Assembly: GCF_025971945.1 (NCBI RefSeq)
Contig: NZ_JAPDHW010000018.1
Location: forward strand, 1-53,054
Length of the DNA: 53,054 nucleotides
Reading direction: 5' to 3'
Source: Chryseobacterium kimseyorum
Lineage (GTDB): Bacteria > Bacteroidota > Bacteroidia > Flavobacteriales > Weeksellaceae
The notes below the pieces were generated by a model, which saw nothing but the letters and a program-made list of their open reading frames with translations, searched no databases and was not told the DNA's origin. The position numbers were made by a program, and so were the translations under genes. How positions within the stretch are numbered: position 1 is the stretch's first letter; each line of letters begins with the position of its first letter. Below are positions 24,550 to 32,854 of the stretch, piece by piece.

Positions 24550-25527
24550 TTACTTATTACTCATATACGGATTCCAGTCTCCGAAAATGCTTTTGATCGT
24601 GTATTTTTTTGCTTCCTTTTTTGTCAGCTGATGCGACCAGGCTACACGGTTGTCGGTTTTTCCGCCTTCGCCTTTGCTTTTGTATTCTGCGTAGTATGCG
24701 GTTTTATCTTTATCCGGGAACATTTTGTCGCCTTTCCATGGGTTCCAGCCTTCAGGAAGGATGTGGTTGCCCATTTCGGTATTGATGAAAACGGTTCTTG
24801 CGTAAGATCTCCACGGTCTTCCTAAAAATACTTTGTTTATGCCTTCTTTGGCAATTAATTTACAGTCAAAAAATACATATCCAAAACTTTTAGACTGATC
24901 AGTTGATGCCGCAGTAATGTAAGAATTGGCTAAACTTTTTATCGTACAGTTTTTGAAAACCACGGTTGCCGAACCGAAAATAAAGTCGGTTGTTCCTTCA
25001 ATAAAACAGTTTTCATAATATTGTCTGCTGTGATTTCCACCGGTATAAACAGTGTCCTGACATCCCAAAATATTGGAATTTTTGATGTTAAAACGGTCAC
25101 CTTCCACATGAAGTGCAACAGCCTGTCCCTGATTGCATGAAGCATTTTTAATGGTTAGATTTGAAATTTTAACATCATCTGACATCACCAAAAGTGTGTA
25201 TGAATTGAAAGTGGTCATTTTCTCATTCAAAGCATCCAGTTTTCCTGAATAGTCGTCGTTGGTAATGATGGTATTTTCCTTACTGTCGCCCTGTAAAGTA
25301 ATCTTATGTTTTGAAGATGGAATGACGATCTTCTCATTGTACGTTCCAGCTTTTATTTTAACCAAAGCTTCACCCGGACCTAAATCTCGGATCGATGTAA
25401 TTGCTTTTTGAATGGAAGTAAATTGCCCGCTGCCATCTTTTGCAACGGTCACTGTGATGTAGGGATCAGTTCCGGCCAATAAAAAATTGGTGATGGAAAT
25501 GAAGAGTATTAAAAATATTTTTTTCAT
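24550..25527 (-). CDS. Pectinesterase, CE8 family (copy 1)
   Basis: Met at 25527 is preferred to 25602 because it starts the signal peptide (MKKIFLILFISITNFLLAG); the upstream extension lies in spacer repeat. The product is 325 residues. It demethylates homogalacturonan, freeing carboxylates for PL1, PL10 and GH28. It is a right-handed beta-helix. The catalytic set is complete: Q135 (GQAVAL), Q157-D158 (GCQDTVYTG), D181 (GTTDFIFG) and R237 (LGRPWR). It ends with the usual helix DNRVAWSHQLTKKEAKKYT. A hairpin element copy starts 22 bp upstream. The other CE8 (35374) has a similar set but sits next to SusD. Confidence 0.9.
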   Translation of the reverse strand: MKKIFLILFISITNFLLAGTDPYITVTVAKDGSGQFTSIQKAITSIRDLGPGEALVKIKAGTYNEKIVIPSSKHKITLQGDSKENTIITNDDYSGKLDALNEKMTTFNSYTLLVMSDDVKISNLTIKNASCNQGQAVALHVEGDRFNIKNSNILGCQDTVYTGGNHSRQYYENCFIEGTTDFIFGSATVVFKNCTIKSLANSYITAASTDQSKSFGYVFFDCKLIAKEGINKVFLGRPWRSYARTVFINTEMGNHILPEGWNPWKGDKMFPDKDKTAYYAEYKSKGEGGKTDNRVAWSHQLTKKEAKKYTIKSIFGDWNPYMSNK

Positions 25528-25549
25528 TGAAAAATTATTTTGCTTTAAT

Positions 25550-25740
25550 GTTCTTTTGTCTTGAAACAAAAGAACCAAAAATTCAAGGCTGGATTTTTCC
25601 ACTAAAAATTTAAAGTAAATCCTAAAATTCCCAAACTCGTGCGGATTGAAAATTTCATTTATTTAGATAATTTTTGCCGCACTCAAACAGTGGGAATTTT
25701 TTAACGGCTTTATTTTAAATTTTCTTAACGTTCCAAACTC
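25550..25740. repeat. Long hairpin element, copy 2 (upstream of CE8 copy 1)
   Basis: About 190 bp, the shorter copy of the element at 23271-23520. A local hairpin GTTCTTTTGT-CTTGAA-ACAAAAGAAC opens it at 25550-25575. Long-range arms: AAATTCCCA (25625-25633) with TGGGAATTT (25691-25699), GTGCGG (25639-25644) with CCGCAC (25677-25682). Against copy 1, the T-to-C change in the left arm is matched by A-to-G in the right arm. Confidence 0.75.
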
Positions 25741-25789
25741 CTAAGCCAATTCAACGGTGAAATTAACCTAACCTTTGCCTTGACTAACA

Positions 25790-26695
25790 TTATTTCAAAG
25801 TCTTATCTAAAAACTCCAGCGTCAGATTTAAAGTTTCTGTAAACCACGGTTCGGCAGACCAAAAGGAGTGCGGAGTGTCTTTGATTTCGTGAAATTCTGT
25901 GAAAGTTCCGTAGCTTTTTAGTTTTTTCATCATGTCATCTCTTCCTGCGTGAAAACGGGGTTGTGAAGAGTTGATAAATAGAGTAGGAGGCGTATTTTTG
26001 TCCACGAATTCCAATGGGGAAGCATCTCTCCAGATTTCAGGATTGTCTTTGTGGGCATAACCCAGCCAAAAAGCGTCGTAAGTTCCTTCTTTTCCGGATT
26101 CTTCATGAATAAATGAAACCACACCATCTACATTCACAATCGCTTTTATTTTTCCTTTAGATTTTACTCCGACCAAAGTGGCGATCTGGGCACCCGCAGA
26201 TTCGCCTAAAATTGCGATCTTTTTGGTGTCTACAGCATATTTCTTTTTGTTTTTCTTTAAATATTCAATGGCATTATTGACATCATCAATCGCTGCAGGA
26301 TATTTTGCTACTTCGCTCAATCGGTAACCGACTGCAATAGCAACATATCCTTTCGCGGCCAATTCCTGAGCCATGTATTTTTCATTTTCCTTGCTTCCTG
26401 AAATCCAGCCACCACCGTGAACCATTGCGATTGCAGGATGTTTTTTGGATTTATCGAGAGGATAGTAAATGTCGGCTTTCAGGGAAAGTCCGTTGATGTT
26501 GGCATACTCTACATCTTTATCGATCCCGATGTTGGGCGGAACCGGTCTGTTCAAAGGAGTGATGAACGGATGTTTCTTTTTAAGTTTTTCGTATGTTGCT
26601 TCGTTTGTGTAAGGAGTAGCATTCGGCTTTGTCTGACCGAATGCTGTTGCTCCTACAAAAAAAACAAAAAGAAAATATAGTTTGTGAAAACTCAT
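25790..26695 (-). CDS. Exported alpha/beta hydrolase (carboxylesterase-like)
   Basis: A 301-residue enzyme with a signal peptide ending AFGQ (residue 21). The oxyanion motif is HGGGW (93-97), the nucleophile S166 in GESAGAQIA, the acid lies in the NSSQPRFH region and the His in KDTPHSFW. It belongs to the hormone-sensitive-lipase/BD-FAE type with HGGG and GESAG, distinct from the tandem pair at 20708-22847 (PGGG and GTSAG). A role in removing acetyl or aryl esters from pectin or attached phenolics is likely from context. It is transcribed with the minus-strand array, 301 bp downstream of GH28. Confidence 0.8.
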   Translation of the reverse strand: MSFHKLYFLFVFFVGATAFGQTKPNATPYTNEATYEKLKKKHPFITPLNRPVPPNIGIDKDVEYANINGLSLKADIYYPLDKSKKHPAIAMVHGGGWISGSKENEKYMAQELAAKGYVAIAVGYRLSEVAKYPAAIDDVNNAIEYLKKNKKKYAVDTKKIAILGESAGAQIATLVGVKSKGKIKAIVNVDGVVSFIHEESGKEGTYDAFWLGYAHKDNPEIWRDASPLEFVDKNTPPTLFINSSQPRFHAGRDDMMKKLKSYGTFTEFHEIKDTPHSFWSAEPWFTETLNLTLEFLDKTLK

Positions 26696-26996
26696 TTTTA
26701 AATTAATTTGGTTTTGTTCAACCGCAACTTTTTAGTTTAACCACAAAAGTCACAAAAGATTTTCGCAATTTTTAAGTTTAAAACCTTGAAAATACAAGTT
26801 CAAAAAAGTTTGATCTAACCACAAAAGTTTTTGACACATTAGTTAACTTTAAGTTTAAATGTTTGAGAATATTTAGAACACATTAGTTGAAAAATTAAAA
26901 TTTTTCCTGTGCGCCCATATCCCGAATCCAAAAATCCGAATCGCAATCGCGGAACCCCGAATCCAGAATCACAAATCTCAAACGTCAAATCTCAAA
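26696..26996. other. 301-bp spacer with short degenerate repeats
   Basis: No gene. AACCACAAAAG occurs twice (about 26740 and 26818), and after 26900 there is a degenerate tandem pattern of CCCGAATCC / TCCGAATC / CCCGAATCC. These look like decayed dispersed repeats. No promoter motif was recognised for the hydrolase. Confidence 0.45.
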
Positions 26997-28658
26997 TTAT
27001 TTAACCGCGTTCTTCGCAATCTCTTTCGAGATACTCAGTTGCTCACCTTTTACGTCTTTCGGAAGTTTTACCGATGTGGTTTTTGCTCCTAAAACTTTAA
27101 TGGTTGGTTTTTGAATTGATTCCAGCTGAAGGGAAGAAAGATCTACGTTTTTACTGTTGTAAATTGTTGCTCCAGTTCCTTCAGAATATTTAAGTTTTAC
27201 GTTTTTAAGCTGAATTCCGTCTGCGTCTACGATGCTCAGTCCTTTTTTAGTTTCGAACTGAGAATCTTCAATCACGATATTTTTAAGGTTCATTTCTGCC
27301 AGACCGAATAAAGTAATCGCTTCGTCAGAATTCGTTGCCGTGATATTTTTAAAGTAGATATTTCTGAAAACAGGCGTTTCCTCAGTCACTGGATATGTTT
27401 TTTCCGGAGCTTTGTTTCCTTCCGCTTTTTGTCCGTCCTCCAAAACAGGAGAAGCACCTTCGTAAAACATATTGAAACCGATCGTCTGCGTCGGAATGTT
27501 GATCATATCGATGTTTTTGATATAAATATTTTCAACGACTCCACCTCGTCCACGGGTTGTTTTGAAACGTAGACCAATGTCTGTTCCGATAAAAGTACAG
27601 TCTGAAACATGCATATTTCTTGCTCCACCAGACATTTCACTTCCGATTACAAAACCACCGTGACCATGATATACCATATTATTTTTGATGATTACGTTTT
27701 CAGTAGGCATTCCTCTTTTTCTACCGTCTTCATTTTTTCCGGATTTAATGCAGATCGCATCGTCTCCCACATCGAAAGTATTGTCGTAGATCAGAACATT
27801 TTTGCACGATTCCAAATCTACACCGTCACCGTTTTGAGAATACCAAGGGTTTCTAACGGTAAGATTTCTTAAAATTAAATTGGAAGTCATTAATGGGTGA
27901 AGGTTCCATGCCGGAGAATTCTGGAAAGTCGGGCCATCCAAAAGTACCTGATCGCAACCTACGATGCTCACCATTACCGGACGAAGGAAATCTTTCACAG
28001 ATTCCAGTTCAGATTTGTTGATTTTATCGGGAACGTTGAAACTTGAGCTGCCTTCAAATCCTTTTTTGTAGCTTTCTGAAGGGTACCAGGTTTTTCCGTC
28101 TTTGGAAACGATTCCGCCTGATGCAACGAATTTTTTCCATTCCACTTCAGATAATTTCGATTTTTTCACAGCTCTCCATGCATCACCGCTTCCGTCAATC
28201 ACACCTTTTCCTGTAATCGCGATATTTTTCGCATTTCTCGCAGAGATCGGAGACTGACAACGGATGGTATTTAAACCTTCAAAACTCACGTCTACCAAAG
28301 GATAATCGCTCTTGTCTGTGCTGAAAATAATCATCGCACCATCTTCCACATGAAGGTTAATGTTGCTCTGTAAAACGATGGGTCCGGTTAACCAAAGTCC
28401 TCTTGGAACCACCAGTTTACCGCCACCTTTTTTCACCAAAGCGTCGATTGCTTTTTTGAAAGCTTCTGTATTTTTCACACTTCCACCTGCAACACCACCG
28501 AAATCTTTGATCGATACGGTATTTGCTGCGAAAGAAGTTTCTGCCACTTTTGGCATTTTAAACTCAATTCCTTTGTAAATATCTGTATTCTGAGCATAGA
28601 ACTGTCCCGAAAACATCATTGCCGCGACAAGACCTATTATTTTGAATGACTTCTTCAT
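26997..28658 (-). CDS. Polygalacturonase, GH28 family
   Basis: A 553-residue exported enzyme with a signal peptide ending FYAQ (residue 23). It is a parallel beta-helix. The GH28 signature is complete: NGDGVD (N276, D278), GDDAICIKSG (D299, D300), HGHGGFVIGSE (H333) and LRFKT (R364, K366). The acid/base Asp residues and the RxK substrate site are all there. It hydrolyses galacturonan, and the extended N-terminal region and size suggest an exo-type bacterial member, though this cannot be fixed by eye. It follows the lipoprotein CE12 by 10 bp, so the two are co-transcribed: deacetylation with backbone hydrolysis. Confidence 0.9.
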   Translation of the reverse strand: MKKSFKIIGLVAAMMFSGQFYAQNTDIYKGIEFKMPKVAETSFAANTVSIKDFGGVAGGSVKNTEAFKKAIDALVKKGGGKLVVPRGLWLTGPIVLQSNINLHVEDGAMIIFSTDKSDYPLVDVSFEGLNTIRCQSPISARNAKNIAITGKGVIDGSGDAWRAVKKSKLSEVEWKKFVASGGIVSKDGKTWYPSESYKKGFEGSSSFNVPDKINKSELESVKDFLRPVMVSIVGCDQVLLDGPTFQNSPAWNLHPLMTSNLILRNLTVRNPWYSQNGDGVDLESCKNVLIYDNTFDVGDDAICIKSGKNEDGRKRGMPTENVIIKNNMVYHGHGGFVIGSEMSGGARNMHVSDCTFIGTDIGLRFKTTRGRGGVVENIYIKNIDMINIPTQTIGFNMFYEGASPVLEDGQKAEGNKAPEKTYPVTEETPVFRNIYFKNITATNSDEAITLFGLAEMNLKNIVIEDSQFETKKGLSIVDADGIQLKNVKLKYSEGTGATIYNSKNVDLSSLQLESIQKPTIKVLGAKTTSVKLPKDVKGEQLSISKEIAKNAVK

Positions 28659-28668
28659 TATTTCTTTA

Positions 28669-29496
28669 TTATTTAGTTTTAATTATATTTTTAAATTCTG
28701 TGAACACCATCTGTGCCACCACTTTTGCTCCTTCCGGCTGAAAATGGGTATTGTCTTTATTGCCTTTAGGATATGCTTCATACACGCCTTCAGGAAGATT
28801 CATAAAATAATGACTGCTCGCATAATCCTGACCTTTTTTGGTGAAAAAATCCATAGATATTTTGTTTAAATCGATATGCGGAACATTCATTTCCTTAGCA
28901 ATATCGATTGGAGCCTGCCAATATTCACCATGTACATTTTCCAGTTTCCCATCTTTCCATGGGAAGTTTCTTGCAACCGGAGTGATGATTATGGGTTTGC
29001 CGCCTTTCTGAATGGTTTGAGTAACGAATAATCTTAAAAATTCTTTGTACCCTTCGATATTCACGTAACGTTCTGTATGTTTTTCTGAACCGTCATTGTG
29101 ACCGAACTGCATCATCACGTAGTCACCAGGTTTTAAATTTTCATAGACATATCTCCATCTTCCTTCCTGAAAGAATGTTCTTGTGCTTCTTCCGCCGTGC
29201 GCACGGTCGATGATTTTTACCGAATCTTTTAATGACGTCAAACCTTTCAGACTGTCTTTCACAAAAAACGGCTGAAAAACCTGTCCCCATCCAGTAACGG
29301 GATAACGAACTTTCATATAATCTTTGCCAGGCTCATAATTTCCCGTGTAATCGGCCATTGTAGAATCGCCGATGAGGAAAATGCTGGTGACTTTTTTATC
29401 GGATCTATTTTTAGCAACTGCATTTTGCGACTGACATGACGACAAAAGAAGTGCGGCAACTAAAAATAAAATGATATGATTAAATGTTTTGTTCAT
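28669..29496 (-). CDS. Rhamnogalacturonan acetylesterase, SGNH/CE12 family (copy 2, lipoprotein)
   Basis: Met at 29496 is preferred to 29517 (the extra seven residues are not signal-like); the product is 275 residues. The N-terminus MNKTFNHIILFLVAALLLSS is followed by C21, a lipobox, so it is probably membrane-anchored. SGNH blocks: FLIGDSTMADY (S45), HGGRSTRTF (G101 or G102), MMQFGHNDGS (N134) and DNTHFQPEGA (Asp and His). Compared with copy 1 it has a longer loop after the GDS block (TGNYEPGKDYMKVRYPVTGW), a CE12 feature seen in some YesT-like enzymes. It probably deacetylates RG-I at a different site or chain length from copy 1. Confidence 0.85.
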   Translation of the reverse strand: MNKTFNHIILFLVAALLLSSCQSQNAVAKNRSDKKVTSIFLIGDSTMADYTGNYEPGKDYMKVRYPVTGWGQVFQPFFVKDSLKGLTSLKDSVKIIDRAHGGRSTRTFFQEGRWRYVYENLKPGDYVMMQFGHNDGSEKHTERYVNIEGYKEFLRLFVTQTIQKGGKPIIITPVARNFPWKDGKLENVHGEYWQAPIDIAKEMNVPHIDLNKISMDFFTKKGQDYASSHYFMNLPEGVYEAYPKGNKDNTHFQPEGAKVVAQMVFTEFKNIIKTK

Positions 29497-29540
29497 TATT
29501 GAAATTATCAAGCACAAATTTTTTTAACTTTTGATTTTAC

Positions 29541-29573
29541 AAACCTAACGGGTTTTCAAAACCCGTTAGGTTT
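29541..29573. terminator. 33-bp hairpin, AAACCT-N4-GGTTTT family, core AACG
   Basis: AAACCTAACGGGTTTT (29541-29556), one C, AAAACCCGTTAGGTTT (29558-29573). The frame is the same as the hairpins at 19099 and 22862, but the core AACG pairs with CGTT. It lies between GH43 and the CE12 lipoprotein gene on the minus strand. Confidence 0.7.
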
Positions 29574-29589
29574 TGTAGCCTTTTTTCCT

Positions 29590-29660
29590 CTGCAGACTCA
29601 GCGAATCAGACAGATTTTTGATCAGGATTTATCTGTGAAAATCCGTGAGATCTGTGGGCA
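29590..29660. repeat. Imperfect palindromic repeat of the cagatt/atctgtg family, copy B
   Basis: TGCAGACTCAGCGAATCAGA on the left pairs imperfectly with ATCTGTGAAAATCCGTGAGA and TCTGTGGGCA on the right. It is related to 19243-19310. It lies directly after the GH43 stop on the minus strand. Confidence 0.45.
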
Positions 29661-29664
29661 ATAT

Positions 29665-31305
29665 CTAATTTTTTGTTATTCTAAAATATTCAAAATCTGC
29701 GTATCCACCGCGGTTTGCTTTCTGTGTACTTACAGAATACAATCCCACTTTCGCACCAATCCATTTTCCTGGTTTTGCCTGAAATGGTTCGCCCACTTTG
29801 ATGAAATTCTTTCCGTTTTCGCTGTAGCTAAACGTGCAAATTCCATTCGGTTCGCTAACGTTTACTTTAAAATAGGCTTCGTTTCCTTTTAATTTGGTTT
29901 CAAACAAAACTTTTTCCTCTCCACCTTTTTCAGCCTTTTCAGCTTTTCTCAACTGAACATAATATCCATCGGTTTTGTTGGTGATAATAAGCGATGCGTG
30001 ATCCATTCCCATAACCAAAAGACCGGCAGTTTTTCCTTCTTTGGCATCTTCGGGAGTCAACTTAACTTTAGTGGACGCCACAAAATTTGGAGCCGGAAAT
30101 TTTTGAGTCAGAAGATTCGGGACATTCCAAAGGTTTTTATCGTTTTCTCCCATTTTCATGGAGAATAATCTCAGGAATTTCTGTCCGGGAAGTTTGGATG
30201 ACCAAACGATGTTTTCGTTGGCGCTCCATTGCCACTGCAGACCTAATTTTTCACCATCAAACTCATCTGTTTCAGCTGGAGTTACGATAGGATAGGTTTT
30301 CCCGACGTTTGGCTTTTTATACGTTAAAACCGGTTCACCGATTCCGTTTTTATCGTTGTCGATTCCCATTACAGGCCAGTCTTTTTCCCATTTCATCGGC
30401 TGCAAATGCACGATTCTTCCTCCCGCATCCACGTCCTGGAAATGGTAGAACCAGTCTTCACCTGAAGGGGTATCTACCCAAGCTCCCTGATGCGGACCGT
30501 TTATTTTTGTTTTGCCCTGTTCGAGAACAATTTTCTCTTCGTAAGGACCGTAAATATTTTTTGATCTTAAAACTAACTGCCAACCTGTAGCCACACCGCC
30601 CGCCGGAGCGAAAACATAATAATAGCCGTTTCTTTTATACATTTTTGGACCTTCAACGGTCGGATGAGCATCGTGACCGTCGAAAATATGAACGCCTTTA
30701 TCCAAAACTTTTGTTCCTTCAGGATTCATTTTGTTTAAAGACAAAATACTTTTCACACCGGCACGGCTTCCAGCCCAACCATGAACCAAATAGGCCTGTC
30801 CATCTTCATCCCAGAACGGGCAGGAATCGATTAAACCTTTTCCTTCCATGACCAAAACGGGTTCGTCCCATTTTCCAAGCGGATCTTTGGTTTTTACCAT
30901 GTAAATTCCGAAATCCGGGTCGCCCCAGTAAATATAGAATTCCCCTTTGTGGAAACGTATACTTGGTGCCCAAACCGCATCACCTCTTCTTGGAACGGAG
31001 AAATGCTCTTTCGGCAAAACATCCTGAATTGCATAGTTCACCAATTTCCAGTTGACCATATCTTTTGAATGAAGAATAGGCAATCCCGGAGCTTCGTTGA
31101 AACTTGAAGCGGTCATATAATAATCATCGCCAACGCGCGTAACGTCTGGATCTGAATAATCTGCGTATAAGATCGGGTTTCTGAAGTTTTTCCCCTGATC
31201 GGCAGTCCAGACTTCTGAAACGTAGGGTTTTTCCTGTGCGTTTAAGTATGTTGATGCAATGGAAAATGCGGTGATTGAAAGTATATTTAAAATTTTGTTT
31301 GTCAT
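29665..31305 (-). CDS. GH43 glycosidase with C-terminal beta-sandwich
   Basis: A 546-residue exported enzyme with a signal peptide ending LNAQ (residue 24). The five-bladed propeller of GH43 carries the base D52 (YADYSDPDV), the pKa modulator D160 (LIDSCPFWDEDG) and the acid E218 (TVEGPKMY). From about residue 350 a beta-sandwich domain of the GH43 C2 / concanavalin-A type follows (TDEFDGEKLGLQWQWSAN at its start). This two-domain form is typical of beta-xylosidases, arabinofuranosidases and related exo-enzymes; in a pectin locus, arabinan or galactan side chains are the likely targets. It is preceded by a 277-bp spacer with nested palindromes, so it may start its own transcript. Confidence 0.88.
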   Translation of the reverse strand: MTNKILNILSITAFSIASTYLNAQEKPYVSEVWTADQGKNFRNPILYADYSDPDVTRVGDDYYMTASSFNEAPGLPILHSKDMVNWKLVNYAIQDVLPKEHFSVPRRGDAVWAPSIRFHKGEFYIYWGDPDFGIYMVKTKDPLGKWDEPVLVMEGKGLIDSCPFWDEDGQAYLVHGWAGSRAGVKSILSLNKMNPEGTKVLDKGVHIFDGHDAHPTVEGPKMYKRNGYYYVFAPAGGVATGWQLVLRSKNIYGPYEEKIVLEQGKTKINGPHQGAWVDTPSGEDWFYHFQDVDAGGRIVHLQPMKWEKDWPVMGIDNDKNGIGEPVLTYKKPNVGKTYPIVTPAETDEFDGEKLGLQWQWSANENIVWSSKLPGQKFLRLFSMKMGENDKNLWNVPNLLTQKFPAPNFVASTKVKLTPEDAKEGKTAGLLVMGMDHASLIITNKTDGYYVQLRKAEKAEKGGEEKVLFETKLKGNEAYFKVNVSEPNGICTFSYSENGKNFIKVGEPFQAKPGKWIGAKVGLYSVSTQKANRGGYADFEYFRITKN

Positions 31306-31443
31306 AAAATCAGATTTTTGATCTGTTTAGATTTTTAATCCCGAAATTTTGGGACAAAGATTTTTTTAAAGTTGCTCTGCATACTTTTAGTTCGCAAAAG
31401 CGTTCTGCTTAGCAAAGGCTTTATGTTTTTAAAATAATATTTT

Positions 31444-31567
31444 AACCATTAAGTTTTTATTAAGAAGTTTAGAAAATTAAGCTGAGCTTCGCTTTAAGCA
31501 AGTAGCTTAATAAAATCTCAGATTTAAGCCTTAATAAATCTTAACTTCTTAAATCTCCTTAATGGTT
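31444..31567. repeat. Nested palindrome in the GH105-GH43 spacer
   Basis: Outer arms AACCATTAAG (31444-31453) and CTTAATGGTT (31558-31567). Inside are ATTAAGCT near 31477 and AGCTTAAT near 31506, plus further TTAAG/CTTAA pairs. It fills most of the 277-bp spacer; no gene is present. Confidence 0.6.
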
Positions 31568-31582
31568 TAATGGTTTTAAAAA

Positions 31583-32842
31583 TTATTTTTCAAATTCCAA
31601 ACTCGCCAAAATAAATGGTCCTGTTCCTTTTCCGTCATTTGAACGGATTTCTTCATTCACGTAATATTCGTAAGAACCGTCTCTGTATGGCTTTCCTCCT
31701 AGACCGGCAACGGCACAACATTTATTTAAATTTACAACGCCATTTTCATCAACTGTAATCAGATTTTTGATGATTCCGTCGTAGCCTTTTTTAGCGGCAG
31801 CTTTGTATGATTTTGGCAGGTAACCTTTGTTCACAGATTTAATCATGGTGTAGACAAACATCGCTGAAGCAGTTGCTTCTTCATAATTTTTGTTTGCCAA
31901 TGGCTTGTCTAAAACCTGATACCAAAGCCCTGATTTTTTATCCTGATATTTGATAACAGCGTCAGAATAAGATTTAATGTAAGATATAATTCTCGCTCTT
32001 CCCGGGTGATCTTTAGGTAAGTAATCCAAAACATCCACCATTGCCATTCCGTACCAACCCATGGCTCTTCCCCAGAAATTTGGCGAAAGTCCGGTTTGTT
32101 TGTCTGCCCATGCCTGTTCTTTGCTCTCATCCCAGGCGTGATACAGCAATCCCGTTTTTTTGTCTAAAAGATTTTTCTGAACAGAATCAAACTGCATAAC
32201 GATATCGTCATACGCTTTCTGAGCGTCTGCACCTTTTGTGAAATCTTTCGTATAATGCGTGTAGAAAGGCATTCCCATGTATAAACCATCTAACCAAACC
32301 TGATAAGGATAGATCTTTTTGTGCCAAAAAGAACCTTCATTTGTTCTTGGCTGTCCGTCGATTTGCAGACGAAGCGTTTGGAGTGCCTTCAGGTATTTGT
32401 CTTTTTTCTCTTTTTCGTAAAGATAAAGCAATACGTTTCCGCTGTTCAGCATGTCGATGTTGTACTTGTCAAGGTCGTAGGTTACGATGGTACCGTCGTC
32501 CTTGATCAAAGTTTCGCCGAAACCGCTGATGTAGTCGTAGTATTCTTTTTTACCTGTTTTGATGTAAAGCTGCTCAGCTCCATCCAACACAATTGCTGAT
32601 GGATACGTCCATTTCGGGCTTTTGCTGAAATCGAGCATCCAAGCTTCAGGGAAACGCTGCATTTCAGAAAGCATCATTCTTTCAGACCATTTCAGGTTGG
32701 TAGGAACTACTTTTCCTGATTTTGCAGTTTGGGTTGTCGCTTTGGCAGCCGTAGCCGTTTTTGTCTGTGCACAGGCAAGGAACATTGCCGAACCTAAAAC
32801 CGCAACAGCGTATATTTTTAATTTTTGATTAATAAAACTCAT
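31583..32842 (-). CDS. Unsaturated rhamnogalacturonyl hydrolase, GH105 family
   Basis: A 419-residue lipoprotein: MFLAC gives lipobox C24, followed by a Thr/Ala/Lys linker to about residue 45. The (alpha/alpha)6 barrel of GH105 follows. The catalytic Asp is D185 in YQVWLDGLYMGMPF, with WTYPSAIVLDGAEQLY, NIDMLNSGNVLLYLYE and FWGRAMGWYGMAMVDVLDYL as other family blocks. It hydrates and releases the unsaturated galacturonate at the non-reducing end of lyase products, feeding KdgF. It follows DUF4861 copy 2 in transcription order with a 12-bp gap, a pairing seen in other Bacteroidetes. Confidence 0.9.
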   Translation of the reverse strand: MSFINQKLKIYAVAVLGSAMFLACAQTKTATAAKATTQTAKSGKVVPTNLKWSERMMLSEMQRFPEAWMLDFSKSPKWTYPSAIVLDGAEQLYIKTGKKEYYDYISGFGETLIKDDGTIVTYDLDKYNIDMLNSGNVLLYLYEKEKKDKYLKALQTLRLQIDGQPRTNEGSFWHKKIYPYQVWLDGLYMGMPFYTHYTKDFTKGADAQKAYDDIVMQFDSVQKNLLDKKTGLLYHAWDESKEQAWADKQTGLSPNFWGRAMGWYGMAMVDVLDYLPKDHPGRARIISYIKSYSDAVIKYQDKKSGLWYQVLDKPLANKNYEEATASAMFVYTMIKSVNKGYLPKSYKAAAKKGYDGIIKNLITVDENGVVNLNKCCAVAGLGGKPYRDGSYEYYVNEEIRSNDGKGTGPFILASLEFEK

Positions 32843-32854
32843 TGTAAGTCAATT

